From positions 13,466,571-13,530,570 of the forward strand of contig NC_045138.2 in the NCBI RefSeq assembly GCF_008831285.2: a stretch of DNA of 64,000 bases, in the 5' to 3' direction. The notes under the pieces were generated by a model that was not told where the DNA came from, ran no database searches, and was given only the letters and a program-made list of their open reading frames with translations. The stretch comes from Nymphaea colorata (lineage: Eukaryota > Streptophyta > Magnoliopsida > Nymphaeales > Nymphaeaceae). A program made the position numbers and the translations under genes. Positions 37,639 through 51,027 of this stretch are shown here, piece by piece. Every line of letters starts with the position of its first letter. Position 1 is the stretch's first letter.

Positions 37639-39799
37639 GTGGTTGGAGTAGCAGCACCGCTGGATTGCCCTTACTCAGATTCAGGAACGTGCGCCTTACC
37701 ACATTGACGTGCTACCCACTTGGAAATCATTGCCATGCAAAGCTAAAAAATCTATTGCTTGTTATTCCGTTGACAAGAGACTTTCTGCGTGTATGATCTG
37801 TCGAATTGAATTGCTGACTATACATTAGCCATCAAGTCTTTTCCTTCTTTCGAATCTTTGATCTCTTTTTTTGCAAGCATGCAGGGCTTCATGCTTGCTA
37901 ATTCTCTTGAATCTCGTGTATTCAAATTAACTTTCCTCCCTACTAAGAGCCCTGCATTGGCTTTCTGTTTATAAATAAATGTGCAATACTTAAGATTCAT
38001 GTGAGGTGCTTAATGGTATTTTAGTGTAAGGGAAGGTCACGCAGAGGAATATTGTCTATTCTAGTGACACTGCACTCTTGATTTGTACATGATGATTCTC
38101 GATAGTGATCCGATCATTGTATATGACACTTCTTCCTTCATTTCTAAAACTTGGAAAAATCCATCTTTAAAGTTAAGGACAGTTAATTTAGCTAAAAGGA
38201 CAGTTTTCCTTTATTTATGGATGATTTGGAGGAATATGATTTTAGAAGCCAAGCATAAGAGTTGTGCAGAAGTGGCTTTCTGGAAACGAACTGCATAGAC
38301 GTGACCTCTACTCTGGGAAACCAGAAACTATTCAGCGTCTATTCAGTTCAGGAAATATAAATAAATGTTTTTCACAATATCAACCCCCATGGATGTAAAG
38401 CGTATATATATATATAATGTAAAGTCTGTTATAAAGTAGTGTCCAGCACGAAGGTGCCATGGAATACGGTGGATGGACCATTGTCCTGGCTAGTCCGACA
38501 CCTTCATGGTCGAAGTTCCCAGTGCCAATGGATACAGAACGACCAGGTGCTGTACACATGCTGCCTGCCCCCTTTCTCCAGCCAATTTGATCTAGAGCAG
38601 CGTTTGGTGCTCTGGGCTCTGAGTTTAGGTCGAGATATAATAAAAAGATCAGAAAGGGATGGTCTCGGTGCCTGATGTGGGCTGAATGAATAATTCCTTG
38701 GCAACCAAAGAAGTGTTACTGGATCTGCCCAGCTTTCACTGGGTCAGCAAACTGATACCTTGGAACTCCTTTGCAAATTTTGGGACGTTCCGGACCCGAT
38801 ATGAATCCCACCATGAACAATTGTGTGACTTGAGCCCCATGTGTGAATTCACGCATTGAATGTGTAAAGATAAAGAGAAATTTCTTTTGGATGTAGATAT
38901 AACGCAAACCTATTTCGTTTTTTCTTGTGTGGTGGTTGAAGTGGTTTCCTATTTTTTTTTTTTTTTAATGCAATCTTAAGCTGAACTTCATATCATATTA
39001 TGGACTACCTTTGAAGTTGGACGGCTGTGATTTTGAAACCATGGAAGATGGCATGTTCGTGTCTTCCATCTATGGAATCAATAGAAAAACTAAATCATGG
39101 TACTTGAGAATTCTTACAGCAGAAATGTAGGCCATGTGCTTTTCATTTATTCTTTACCGCAAATGAAATGTGCATGTTTGAAGGCTTCTCAATGGATTGT
39201 AACTTTTTTAGTAGGACATTTTCCTTTTCATGATGTTGATTCTTGCAAAGCATACACGGTTATAATGTTAAGATGGACGAGTGTATTGTTGTAATGCTCT
39301 CATCTATTTTCATTTTCATTGATGTTGGGTTCTTGCAAAATGAAAAAAAGGGCATGCCAGTGTTTGATGACCACCACGAATGGTCAAATTTGTCCTGGAA
39401 AAATTCTTTAGGTTAAAAGGTCCAACAAACAGGGAAAAGATATTCTAGAATTTTTGGCATGTTGGATGTTTTTTCATAAGATTATCCAGATAGTTAGATC
39501 CGTAAACCAAAAAAGTCTATACTCAGTCTCCATTTAAATCCAAAAAAAAGTCGGTAATCTGACTGACCTCTCCATCCAATTGGGCCATATACGGAAGTCC
39601 AACAGTGTCCGAGATGGGAATGAATCCGACCCGCTTACATCGGCCCATCAAAATGGTTCCGGGTCGTCCAAATAACCGGGCTATATCCAAATTTATAACT
39701 GCTGGCCGCCATAAAGTAGTTGGCGCGAGTCGCATTCTTTTTCCCCTCGTCTCCGTCTGCGAGCCCGCTACAAGAGGAAGGAGCAAGACTCCGGTGACG
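37639..39799. other. Intergenic, no gene recognised
   Basis: A divergent promoter region between the root-cap gene (-) and the kelch gene (+). The part around 38440-38675 is locally richer in GC and has open frames on both strands but no known domain. A TA run sits near 38402 and a poly-T near 38952. The last 150 bases are probably the kelch promoter. Confidence 0.5.
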
Positions 39800-42700
39800 A
39801 TGCACTGGGTTCAGGCGAATTCCTCCGATTTCGGGGGTTCGCTTCCTCGTCCACGAAGGTGCGTCACCTTGATCATCATAATCTTCTTATCTCTCTCTCT
39901 CTCTCTCTCCCCCCTCTCTCCCATGTCTGACTCTCCACCGACTTATCAGTGGTCATACTGCCGTCAACGTTGGGAAATCGATGGTCGTAGTCTTTGGAGG
40001 CCTCGTGGAGAAGCGGTTCCTAAATGATCTATGCGTCTATGATACCGGTGACGTCTTCCTTCCTATTTCTTGCTGTTGAGATTCTGTAGTTTCCTTCCGT
40101 GTCATGGTTTGGGACTCTTCGGTTTCCTCCCAAATTCCAACCCATAAATATACGCCCGAGGAGGACGCTAGCCTGATCTTGTTTTCCTCGTTTCCTGGTT
40201 TGGTTGTTGTTGCATATATAAGATGTTGCTAAGATCATTCCAAGTCAGGGAGGCCTTTTCTTTTTCAGGTGTTGTTACTTGCAAAGTTGCTGTTTTGGGT
40301 AGTTCATGCATCCAATTGTGTCTGGGCAGTGAAGATTGGACATTTTAGGGTTGTTCATTACATATCATTTCATACATACTATGGTCACCTCCAAGATGGG
40401 TGTTCGCTATGCCACTACTCGTATAAAATAGACAAAACCAAACCAGTTGGTGGTAAGAAATTACTCAATAGTGTGCAATGCATCGCCTTTAGTAAGTCCG
40501 TAGGGGTTCTGATGTGTCCTTACAATACACTGAGTGCCTCGCAGCATATTCAAAACGCTAGTGTTGTCTGTAGATTGCTACGGTTGCACTTGGAACCACA
40601 ATTATAGGATAGAAGACAAAGAAATGCTGCCAGTTAGGCGAGCATTGGTTTCCCCGTGGTCTTCTCTACAGTTTCTTAAGCAAGGCTGGGTATGTTTTAA
40701 CTTTCTAATCTCTTCAATTTCTCTAGCTGTACTAAAGCAAACATGTTTACAAAGAATGCCTGGCAATATGATGTTCATTCTATCACTTTTTTAGGATCTC
40801 AGTATTATCTGTTGTTTGGAGTTCACTCTAAATTACTGATTCTCGTTAGAGTTGATGGCGTCTATTTTCATGCTACAAACTTGGACGAGTGCCGAACTTT
40901 TGTAACTATTGGGATCAATCTGTACATGGTTGGTGATTCTAATTTCATCTTAACTTTGTGGTGGTTGCAGAAAACAAAGTCTGGTTCCAGCCAGAATGTA
41001 CGGGGAACGAGTCTGATGGGCAAGTTGGCCCATGCCCTCGAGCTTTTCATGTTGCTGTGGCTATCGATTGCCATATGTTTGTTTTTGGTGGTCGTTCTGG
41101 TAACAAAAGGTTTGTGATATAGGTCCTGTTATATGCTTCCACCATTATTCTCTTGCTATACTTGAATCACAATATTCCAATAGTCACAATTCAATCATAT
41201 TTTCAGGCTGCGGGATTTCTGGATGCTTGATACAGGTAATATCTCTGCTAGAACTGTTTTTGCCATTACATACTGATTGGTCGTGGTCAGTCTCCTTATG
41301 CTTGCAGTATCTTAAAGTTTTATGAATATTTTTTGTAAGCAGAGGGCATATAAATGTGAATGAATAATCGATATGATAAGTATATATCTAGAATATTAGT
41401 CTTTCCATTTGTTCTCTGCTAGATTTTCTATGAAAATGGGTACTGTAGAATGTCTATTTGAAATGATCTTGGATGTAAGTTCCCATTAATTTCATTGGCA
41501 TGTTATATGATTTTGCAAAGCAAATCCATGAAATATACATACTGTCATTATGACTTTTCTCTTGTTTTATTATTAAAATTTCTCAATATTGCTTATTTGC
41601 TTTGTATAATGTGTATACTTTGAAGTTTGAACCTAATATCTGGATATTGAATCCCTTAAAATTTCAAGATCAATAGTGGAATTGACAAGCCAAGCTGAGC
41701 CAGCTTGAGCTAGTTCAGCCCTAGCAAGCTCACCTTGAGTTCAAAGCTATCTGTTTGAGTCGGCTTGACTAGGTTAAGCTCCAGCCAGCTTTTTGCTGGC
41801 TTGAGCATAGCTAAGTCATGTTAAAAGATACACATACACACACAAAAACAAAGTGTGATACTGAGTTTTGATCCAGAAATTTCTTTTTGAAAGACCACAA
41901 AAACACTCATTGAACCCAAAGCATTTTTTATAACTGCACTAGGAAATGTGTGCGCATTTGGCAAGCTGAGTGGAGCCTAAAGGGCCAAGCGTACCTAGCT
42001 TGAGCTTGGCTAGTTTAACTACATGACTTCACTTAAGCTCATTTAGTTTATAATTGAGTTGAGCTTGAGTTACTTGGCCTTTTGTGCAGCCTAGCACGAA
42101 CTCTCGAAGACCAGTTTTATTTGTTGATGTCGTTCACACTTTCTGTTGTGTCGATCTTTTCTCCTGGTCTGTTTATATGTAAACAACAGTTGATCATATG
42201 TGTAGTGTAATACACTTTTTATGTTTTTATGACGTCTATTTTTTTGTACTTTCCTTGTTGATCTGAGTATGGAATTGCTTTCTTTATTTATAATTGCATG
42301 GCACATGCTTGCCTGTTGCGTGTTTCGCATTATCATGACTCACATGTGTTTCTTTTGACCAGATATTTGGCAATGGACAGAACTAAGCAGTTATGGTGAT
42401 TTGCCTTCAGCACGTGATTTTGCTGCTGCTGCAGCCATTGGGAACCGTAAAATTGTGATGTCTGTTCTGATGCTTATTGTTTGCTGCTTTGTGTACTATG
42501 TCTTGCGATGTTCACGAGTTTATCATGACATTGAATGGTTGCAGGTATGGTGGGTGGGATGGTAAAAAGTGGTTATCAGATGTTTATGTCTTGGACACAA
42601 GTAATTCATTATTTTGTTGGATAGATTATCTTATCTTTTAAAATATTACATATCATTTATTTTTGAAAGTACGCTTTCCTTCAATAGTGTCTCTCGAGTG

Positions 42701-45700
42701 GATGGAGTTGTCTGTTTTGGGTTCTTTGCCACCACCTAGGTGTGGGCATACTGCAACTATGATCGAGAAACGCATGCTTATTTTTGGTGGTAGAGGTGAA
42801 TTATCTCAACTTTGTTTCACTGTTTCTCTTTTCTTGTATGTGCCAGTTACTCTAAAGCTCTTTTATTTTGAATGCAATCATTAAAGATGTTTTAAATTTT
42901 ATCTCTGGACATAGGGTAAAAGAATTGCAAATAGTTGCCCACTTAATTTTTGTCTTTGGGTTGTTGTAAAATCCTTTGTTTTATTTTCTGTTACTTACAA
43001 ACTGCAGTATTTTACGGCTAGTTGTACTTCTCAAACGTAAAAGTTTTGTAGGAAATTTATTTGAAAAGTTCTGGGTGCAACTGCGGTTGTTGTTCTACTT
43101 GTTCATCATTGTTAATCAAGCTTTCAAGAACAGGAAAAAAAATGAACAAAATGGAATTCATCAATGACCTCACTGGCAGACCACAAGAATGCATTAAGCT
43201 GTTAATCCTTTCTGGTTTTGGCTTGTAACACGTGAATGGGAAATGATTTTTCCTTCACGGTTGTCCTATATTGCAAGCCCATCACCTTGACTTCACAGAA
43301 ACTTTGTTCATTGCCATCAGATACTGAAGTTCTATTATGCTTTGTGTAATGTGAAAATTGAAATCTATCCACTGCCTCACTTTGTAAAGAAGGTCAACAT
43401 GTTTATAGGGTGATTGATTTTTTTGACACATTGTACAGAGTTTTTTAGAGGTTGTGCAATAACCTACAACACACGGATACATGGGTTTTGCCCACGTACC
43501 CGTGTCGATACTCTGACACGGGAATACGGATATGGGGTGGATACGTTTTGGATCGGGTTTGGGCCAGACCCAATCCGAACCAAAAAATGAAGTCGATTTG
43601 TATGATTTTTCCTGTTGTATTAGTTCTCCTCTTACGGAAAACAGTAGAAGAAGACACGTTTTTTATCAGAACTATTAATTTAATCTTTTTTTTATTTTAT
43701 CATTTTTGAGAATATAAAATTTGCCGTATCCGCATATCCAAAAAATTTGAAAATTGCCGTGTGCGTACCCGTATCCCCGTACCCTTACCCGTATCGTACC
43801 CGCACCAATGTGACATAGGCAATAACTGTTGAATTTTCAGGTAGGCTGCTTAGAATGGAATATAAGTATAGGCTGGTCTAGATTGATCTTCATATTTTTG
43901 ACAGTGTCCCTTGAAAGGAAGTTTATTGGGCTTGGATGATATTGAACACTTTTTTGGATATGATATAAAATGAGAATCTCTAAAGGTGCAATAGCTGTAG
44001 TTTCTGCACAACAAAAAGCTATGTCGTCGGGCGCCCTAAGCATGTCACTTGTGCCTAATTGCCTTGGCCGAGGGTGGGCCTAGGCAACAGGTGCTTCATA
44101 ATGCCTGGCGACCTACAGCCTAGGTGCTATGAGTTTTTTTTTTGTTAGTAAAAGTTGTTAACATGTATTATGCCTAGGTATTGTAGTTTACTGCATACTT
44201 GATGCATACCATTACTATATATTAAATCTCTTTTCTTTTTTTTGGCTAATCGCTTAGGCAGTGTACATTGCTTTTAGAAACAAAGTGACAAGCCATTGAA
44301 CTGGTGTTCATGCAGCTTTGCTTAGGTTCAGAAAATCAGTGTCTCTACATATGTGTGTGTGTGTTATGGTGATTCACACCTGGGAAATTCAAAATAATAT
44401 TTTAAAACTCCTCTTTTTTATGGATACAGTTCCTGGGGGAGCTCTATATCTATATGCAGTAGTGCCTTTCTTTTCCTTATTTGCTGATGGCACATGCAAC
44501 TATATGCATCACAATGAGGCTGCGTCCACATATTTTCATGCTCTTGGTGTAAATTGTGAGCTAAATTGTGGTGTTTAACTGTGTTTTGCTCGTAACTATC
44601 TCCTTTTGATTCTTGAATTGCTTTTCTTTTACAGGAGGTGGTGGCCCTATTATGGGTGATTTGTGGGCATTGAAGGGTCTTGTTGAAGGTATTTTGGTTT
44701 AAGTTTTGCCTCCTCCTTCAGTCTAGACTCCAAATGTCTTATGTGTACATCTTACGCAATGGTATCTTTTGATGCTGTTCTTGCTTGCATTACATGCCTT
44801 TGCTGGAAGGTGATGTAAAAAGCATTGGTATTGGTAGGCTTATGTCTAAATGTGGCTGGGTGGTAGTTAATATAGACTAAAAAGTCGTTGGAATAGGCCA
44901 AACGGTGTCTTATGTATGCAAGTCACAAATTTTGGATGTGCTGTGAATTTTAGTTGAGTCTGATTTAATCCATTCAGCTGATCCATATCCAATCAGCTTG
45001 CAACTCCATTTCAACAGGCTATAAGGAGATTTATTTTTTCCTTATTAATTAAGAAAAGCTCACAAGGAATTTGATGCACAATTATATGATTTCTTATCTT
45101 GTGATACTAACCAATATTAATACCAAAACTTGGAGCAAGATCATACGAAGAAGCCAAAAATGGGTTTTGTCATTAAAATCGTAACAAAGTTTTAATTAGG
45201 AAAATCACAAATTAGAAAGTGGAATATAAAGAAGACAAGGTCATTGGCCAAAAGGGAAGACGAAAAACCATTGCTGTTATAGCGATGAAGAACGAGAAAA
45301 ATAAGCTTTCTTTTAACAATTGAAGAATAGACAATCTATGAGGACAGAAGGTAAAAATCAAGGAGCTTCTTTCCTTTTCCACAAATGCTATTTCATGGAA
45401 ATATACAGATGCTTCTTCTGTTATTGCGATCGAATGCCTCTGTCATTATTCTATGATGTCCTGTCATTATATTGCAATTTGGAAAATATTGAAGATTGCT
45501 GTGACTATAGCAGAGAATCCTGATTATATGTTACTGTTACATGTTATTAGATGCTTGACATATTAATACTTGGTATTGAATTGCTTCTGGGTCCTATGTT
45601 GTTTAAGCTTGTTTTTTTGACTTGTGTGTCTTTGTTGTGGAAGGAAGAGGGTGAGACCCCAGGATGGACAATGTTGAAGCTACCTGGTCAATCTCCTTCT

Positions 45701-46289
45701 CCTCGTTGTGGTCACACAGTAACTTCAAATGGAAACCACGTACAGTGACAAGACTTATTTCTGTTTTTTTTTTTTTTTTGGTTTTCTTGCTTGATTTCAA
45801 TTGGTGTAGCATCTTTTGTAGAAGTTGCTTTGGTTGACCTTTTGCTATAAAAAAAGTTATTGTTTTGTGCCTATAAAGTTATAAAACATTGATGCACCAA
45901 AAGAGGTGCCGCTCCCTTGTCGACGTGACACTAGTGCAGGTGCAACTACTGATACGCCTTCTGTACAACACCCAACTTAGTCAACACAAGTCGGGTACTG
46001 TAGACCACCCCTACCCTTTTCTGTCCATGGACAAGTGCACATCACCCTCTTTTGGAGTTTAAAAAAATATACTCACCTGTTCATCATGAATCATCTGCGT
46101 CTTTCTCATCTCTCTCTCTTTTGACAACCAGCGACTGGCGTTTGCAAGAATGATGTCTCTTGTGACTGGCATCCGGCTAGAGTGAGGCAGCAATATCACT
46201 ATTCAAGCCAGCATCTCTCTCGTTCTCTCTTTTTCTCTCTCATTTTCCCACTTTTTCAGGGCAGCAATAATGGGACTGATGAAACCCTC

Positions 46290-46330
<41 letters not shown>

Positions 46331-49300
46331 TGTCTGTCTGTCATTTCATTCTTTAAAAGGGATGACACCCTCATTTCATTTAACACAAAATTTGGGACTA
46401 AAGAGCCCTAACATAAAAATTATTACAACAATAGTAATGAGTTTAAGAAAATATGGACAAGGCTATGAAATAGTTAATGAGTTAAATAACAGATTATTAT
46501 ATATAATAAGATTATATTATATACCCTTGCTGCACATGCACCCAATTTTTTTTTGAAAATTGCCGCACCTACACCCCCACTCTCACCCCACTTGTGACAT
46601 AGATCTGAAGGCGTTTCACTTGTAAAATGTGATTAGCTGGTTAATCATGTGTCAATCTCATGATTTCAGACATTGAGGGGAAGCTTGTTAATGATGACCA
46701 ACTTTTAAAATTGTTGGAAAGATACCACTGACTGCACAGACAAGCAAGTGGCCTAACTAGGAACCTCATGAAGTACCGTTAAATGGAAGAGGTCCCTGGT
46801 TCACAGGGCAATTCTGGACAAGCTTCTATAATTGGAAATTACATTGATCCACTAGCTTTCACCTGAACAAGAGGGCGGTGTGGGGGGAGGGGGGTTGTGG
46901 ACGTGGGCACCAATTCCTCCTTTAGTACTATTAGAGAACTCGCAAGAAACAGTCTTTCTGAGTTATATTTATTTATAAACATATAAGAAGATGAATTTCT
47001 GACTAAGCAGCCCAAAGGTGCATTTTAATCTAAAGAAAAAATAGCGAACCCTTGTTTGATCAGTCCAAGGAAAGCTAATTGTGAAATGCTCGATTACATT
47101 ATTGTCGAGTGAGGAAGTACATGAATGCAATTGCATAGAAAAGGTTTTGACTGTAGTTCTATGACACTATTTCTTGCTGGGCTTGCTACTCATTTATTCT
47201 GTGATAGGTTTGGGTGTATGCATTTGATTCAATCATGAGATATATCAATTGAAATGAGAGTCTCAAAGTAATGCAGTATGTTTGGGGAAAGTCATGCTTC
47301 TAGAGACTCAAGCGGAGATATACTTAGTTCTTCTGCTACTAAAGCTCGATGTTCTTACTTCTTAGTGTTCTTGCTCCTTTTTAACATGGTCTGGTATCTC
47401 AACCCCAACATTGGAATTTATCTGCATCCTCCTCGCACTTCCACAAATTATAAAGAGTGGATTTCGGTTGGGAGGGTAATGCAGTGGGGTAGGTGTTCTC
47501 TTTTCTTTGACTCAATCTTATAAACAGTTTATATGCATTAACTTTACATGTAAACTTCTGACTCTGGTGGTCTCAGTGGAGGTAAGGAGATCAATTTGGT
47601 TTCACAAGTACATGGAGAAAGAGAACGACCATAAATGAACCTTTTAATAAATGTTATATCAAATATGGTTGCTGTATTTCTCAAATTAATCTATTTGATT
47701 TCTGCCCTGGGGAATATTCTTCCTCAGGGCTTCATCTTGTTAGCTCTCCTTTCTTTCTTTTTGCATGTTCTTGCTTTCCTTGTCGAAATTTATGAGATCT
47801 GTAGAAACACCAAAATTTGATATCTGAAGCTGATTTATTATGTCATACCATGTCCATATACAGTGGAAGGTGTGGAGCAGGGTTTTTTTTTTTTTTTTTT
47901 TATTTCTTGCCTTTATGATTGAGCTTCAGTAACATGATTCATCTGTTTATATTGCAGCTTTTGTTATTTGGTGGACATGGAACTGGTGGATGGCTAAGCC
48001 GATATGATGTTTACCATAATGATTGTATTGTTTTGGACAGAGGTACTTATTTGATCATTTATTTGTCATTTTTTTGGCTTATGTGTCTTTGCCAGCGTTT
48101 TAATGATTAATTAGGTCATTTTATTATTTTTATTATCAGATCTTATACCTAAGTGTTTGAACAAATTAGTGCTATAATTGCATAAATTTTCTGCAATTAC
48201 ATTTGGAAATCAAAGTTTTTTTTAATGTTTCAAATATACACATCTGACAACCCTGTTTGGATGTGTATACAACCAATCTTAGATTGTTGATTTATCTATG
48301 CAATAAACTGATATATGCATGGATTTAAGGCTTTGTAGTACGTAGGTTCACCTATGTGGTGAAATAGAAAAGAAAGTTTGGATTTTTTTAGTGTGTATTG
48401 CTCAAAATTGCATGATTACATTGCACTGGATCTGTTTTCCATTTATTGTCTGATGGATAGTATAAAACAGATATACACCCTATTTGTTATGTATCCATCC
48501 AATCATGTCGATTTTTTGCTTAGTGTTGTCAAGCTGGCCTTAAATTTTCTGAAATATTTTTTTGTTCTCAATTAATAATAAATGTTACTGCAGAAATTTC
48601 TCAAAAAAAAAAGTATAGTAATATTGTCAAGATCACATCCTCTGGAGTGATGAGAACATCTTTAAAATCAAACCTTTTGTATGATTTGTGTTGGAAGAAG
48701 CTCATTTGCTTGATTTGAGTAGGGGATTGACCTTTGACATGCTTCTCCATCCATGTTAGCTACTTTTGCCAACCTGAAGTTTGAGACTACAGAATGATTT
48801 CATGATGCTTTATATGGCTTTTCAGAGGTTGGTGCTTTCTGTTGGACAGCTGGAAGCAATGTCTATGCCGTGTTGTGGGCATTATAAGTTTTTGTTTTTT
48901 TGATAGCTTGCACACAAGGAGTAACCCTAACACTTGTTGTGGTCGGATTTTGTGTTGCATCTCTTTTTGACTGGCTCCTGAAAGTCACCATCTAAGCCTG
49001 TCTCCAGGAATCACTTCTTCTCGTTTGTTTAGTTCAGCTCTCAACAACAGCGAGCTAGATGGTTAGGTCGTGCCTGTCAGCTAGACGTTTGACGTAGGTC
49101 AGCTTTCAGTAGAGGGCAACTGGTTTTTACTATTTTTTCTTGGTCTTCCAGTATCTTGCACATTCACGTGAACGGTCCTCAATTTTGTTTTATATACTTT
49201 TTAAAATTTGGGGGGTAATATTATGATTTTTAGCATAATATTTTTGAGTATTTATCTTTTTTTTGTTTTGGTGTTGTAACTGGGTCAACAGTTCTCACTT

Positions 49301-51027
49301 ATATTAACATACCATACACTATGCAACTATTTAGTGTACTCTACATTTATATGTATGACGTTATGTAAAATATTGTACCATGAATGTACCAGCGTAAAAA
49401 TCATAATGGTAAACTAAATAGAGGATTTTAAAGAGTTCTGATGATCTCAGTTGATTTTATACCTTAATCACCATTGCCATAAGTTCATTGCTGTGGCATA
49501 TTCCCAAAGCAAGATCTAGTATTAATGTATGACAAGTTTCTGCTATTTTTCTGATCCAAGATCTTCTCCAACAATTTTCTGTTTGACTTTCCTTTTTTTA
49601 TGTTCATAACATATTTCTTTCCTTCATTTATGCTTAGCCAGTTGCTTGAATTTTATTTAGTGTCTGTGCAGTGGAAGCGCATGGTAACAAGTAACGACCC
49701 TCCTGCTCGAGCATATCATTCCATGACTTGCATAGGTTCTCGCTATCTATTGTTTGGTGGTTATGATGGAAAGTCTACCTATGGTGATTTGTGGTGGTTG
49801 GTTCCAGAAGGTAATTTCTGTAAAAATTTTTTCTGATGGTCTTCTTATGTTAACATTATTAGATGTATAAATTAATTGAGTTATGGAAATATAATCAAGG
49901 CTAAGATGGAGGGTACTGTGCGAAGTGAAAATAGGAATTAGCAACCTTTCTCACTTTTTATGTCTTTTTGTTCTGGTATCTTCTCGGTTCACAGATGATC
50001 CTATTGCAAAGCGGTCAGGTCCCTCTCGAGAAACCAATTCTTCAGAAAGCACTTATGTTATGTCCAGTACTTTGGACAAACCTATGAAGGTATATCAGCA
50101 CTTATTTTAGCTTTTGAATACTATTAGTGCTAGGATTGAAGTTTCTCTGTTCTTGAGGTTTCTGCCTTTGATCAAGTGTTTCTAATAGCTGATATTGCGT
50201 CCCCATCTGCTATAGGAAGATGATGCATCTATTACGACTGAGTTGCATAAAAGATTGGGTATTTCGGTATCTATTCCTTCAGAATCTGACGGTGGACTTG
50301 TTGACGAAGTGAATGACAAGGAGCTTCTTGATCTGTCATCAAGGCTTGCTTCAAAAATGAATATAACAACTCACAATGAGACTGATCTTGTTCAGGTATG
50401 TGCCGTCTTGGTACAGGGTCATTCCAGTTGACATTGACAGATTGGCCGCATGTTCCATTAAGCTTTATGTCAATACAGGCCCTTCGGGAACACTGGATGA
50501 AATGTTCGGCAAGGTCAATACAGCTGCAAGAGCTTGGGCCACTCCTCCGAGACTATCAACGTTTGGTCTCCAGGTCACTATCAGCCTTTTGTGGAGGTTT
50601 GGTGCATTGCTTTTATAAAGCAAGTACCCTGTGCATTGAAAAATATATCGTCTTGCTTTAGTCCATTGAGATTTTAACTTTTATTTATCAAATTTCATCT
50701 GATTTTTCCCTCGCCACTTTTCTGTATTTGGTATTGTTGTAGGAAATATGCAGACTCTACTTATTCTGGCACGCCAGTTTTTCACTTCTTCCATGTGAGG
50801 AATGCTTCTCAGGTATGAGTCCAGGGATTATGAAACGGGCTAACTATAGGCTATATATAGGCATTAATAGGTTTCTGCTGGGTGAAGTTTCAGTTATGTG
50901 CTCGTTTTTTAATCTTTCCATCTTGTGTGATGAATGTGTGCATGTTCAGTTGCGTATGAGTGACATCCCTAAATTGCTGAACGAGTATCATCTACTTCTC
51001 TCAAACGGAGGCGTGGAGCATGGATAG
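39800..51027 (+). CDS. Kelch-repeat (galactose oxidase-like) protein
   Basis: A cytosolic or nuclear beta-propeller protein, probably a protein-protein scaffold; its partner is unknown. Sixteen exons join in phase: 39800-39858, 39950-40047, 40971-41109, 41207-41235, 42363-42459, 42545-42600, 42688-42795, 44635-44688, 45648-45739, 47958-48042, 49661-49810, 49995-50089, 50216-50395, 50479-50573, 50743-50812 and 50950-51027, giving 494 residues. Residues about 1-340 hold six kelch blades of the usual type ([57 protein letters not shown]), most with a preceding PRxGH-type motif. The last 150 residues are a charged, partly helical tail without a known domain. I recall a very similar Arabidopsis protein (possibly At1g51540), but cannot confirm it. 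The exon 9 acceptor is ambiguous within GGAAGGAAG. The introns are large and rich in repeats. Confidence 0.92.
41938..42230. repeat. Dispersed repeat, copy B, in kelch intron 4
   Basis: The homologue of 35008-35310, lying in the intron between exons 4 and 5. It is preceded by a stretch (41690-41830) rich in GAGCTTGAGC/CAGCTTGAGC motifs that may belong to the same or a neighbouring element. Confidence 0.75.
43464..43818. mobile_element. hAT-like non-autonomous element in kelch intron 7
   Basis: A 355-bp insertion flanked by an identical 8-bp direct repeat, GCAATAAC (43456-43463 and 43819-43826), the target duplication length of hAT elements. The ends are imperfect inverted repeats: CTACAACACACGG on the left and, on the minus strand, CTATGTCACATTGG on the right. 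The interior has many GTACCCGTATCC/GGATACGG-type motifs in both orientations, a pattern common in plant genomes. There is no coding sequence. The intact target duplication points to a fairly recent insertion. Confidence 0.75.
43985..44275. mobile_element. Possible degenerate non-autonomous element with GCCTAGG motifs
   Basis: The intron stretch between GGCGCCCTAAGC and the reverse-oriented CGCTTAGGCAG contains several GCCTAGG motifs. This is typical of a common class of small plant transposon remnants. A related-looking stretch lies near 24460-24700 in IPT2 intron 3. Ends and target duplication were not resolved. Confidence 0.35.
46280..46335. repeat. (CT)n microsatellite in kelch intron 9
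   Basis: About 18 TC units followed by imperfect CTGT units. The run lies inside a repeat-rich intron that also contains a possible right end of a second hAT-like copy at about 46605. Confidence 0.85.

Noticed and set aside
38439-38704. Open frames on both strands in a GC-richer patch between the root-cap and kelch genes
   Set aside because: No domain or splice structure, and both strands are open equally, which fits base composition rather than coding.
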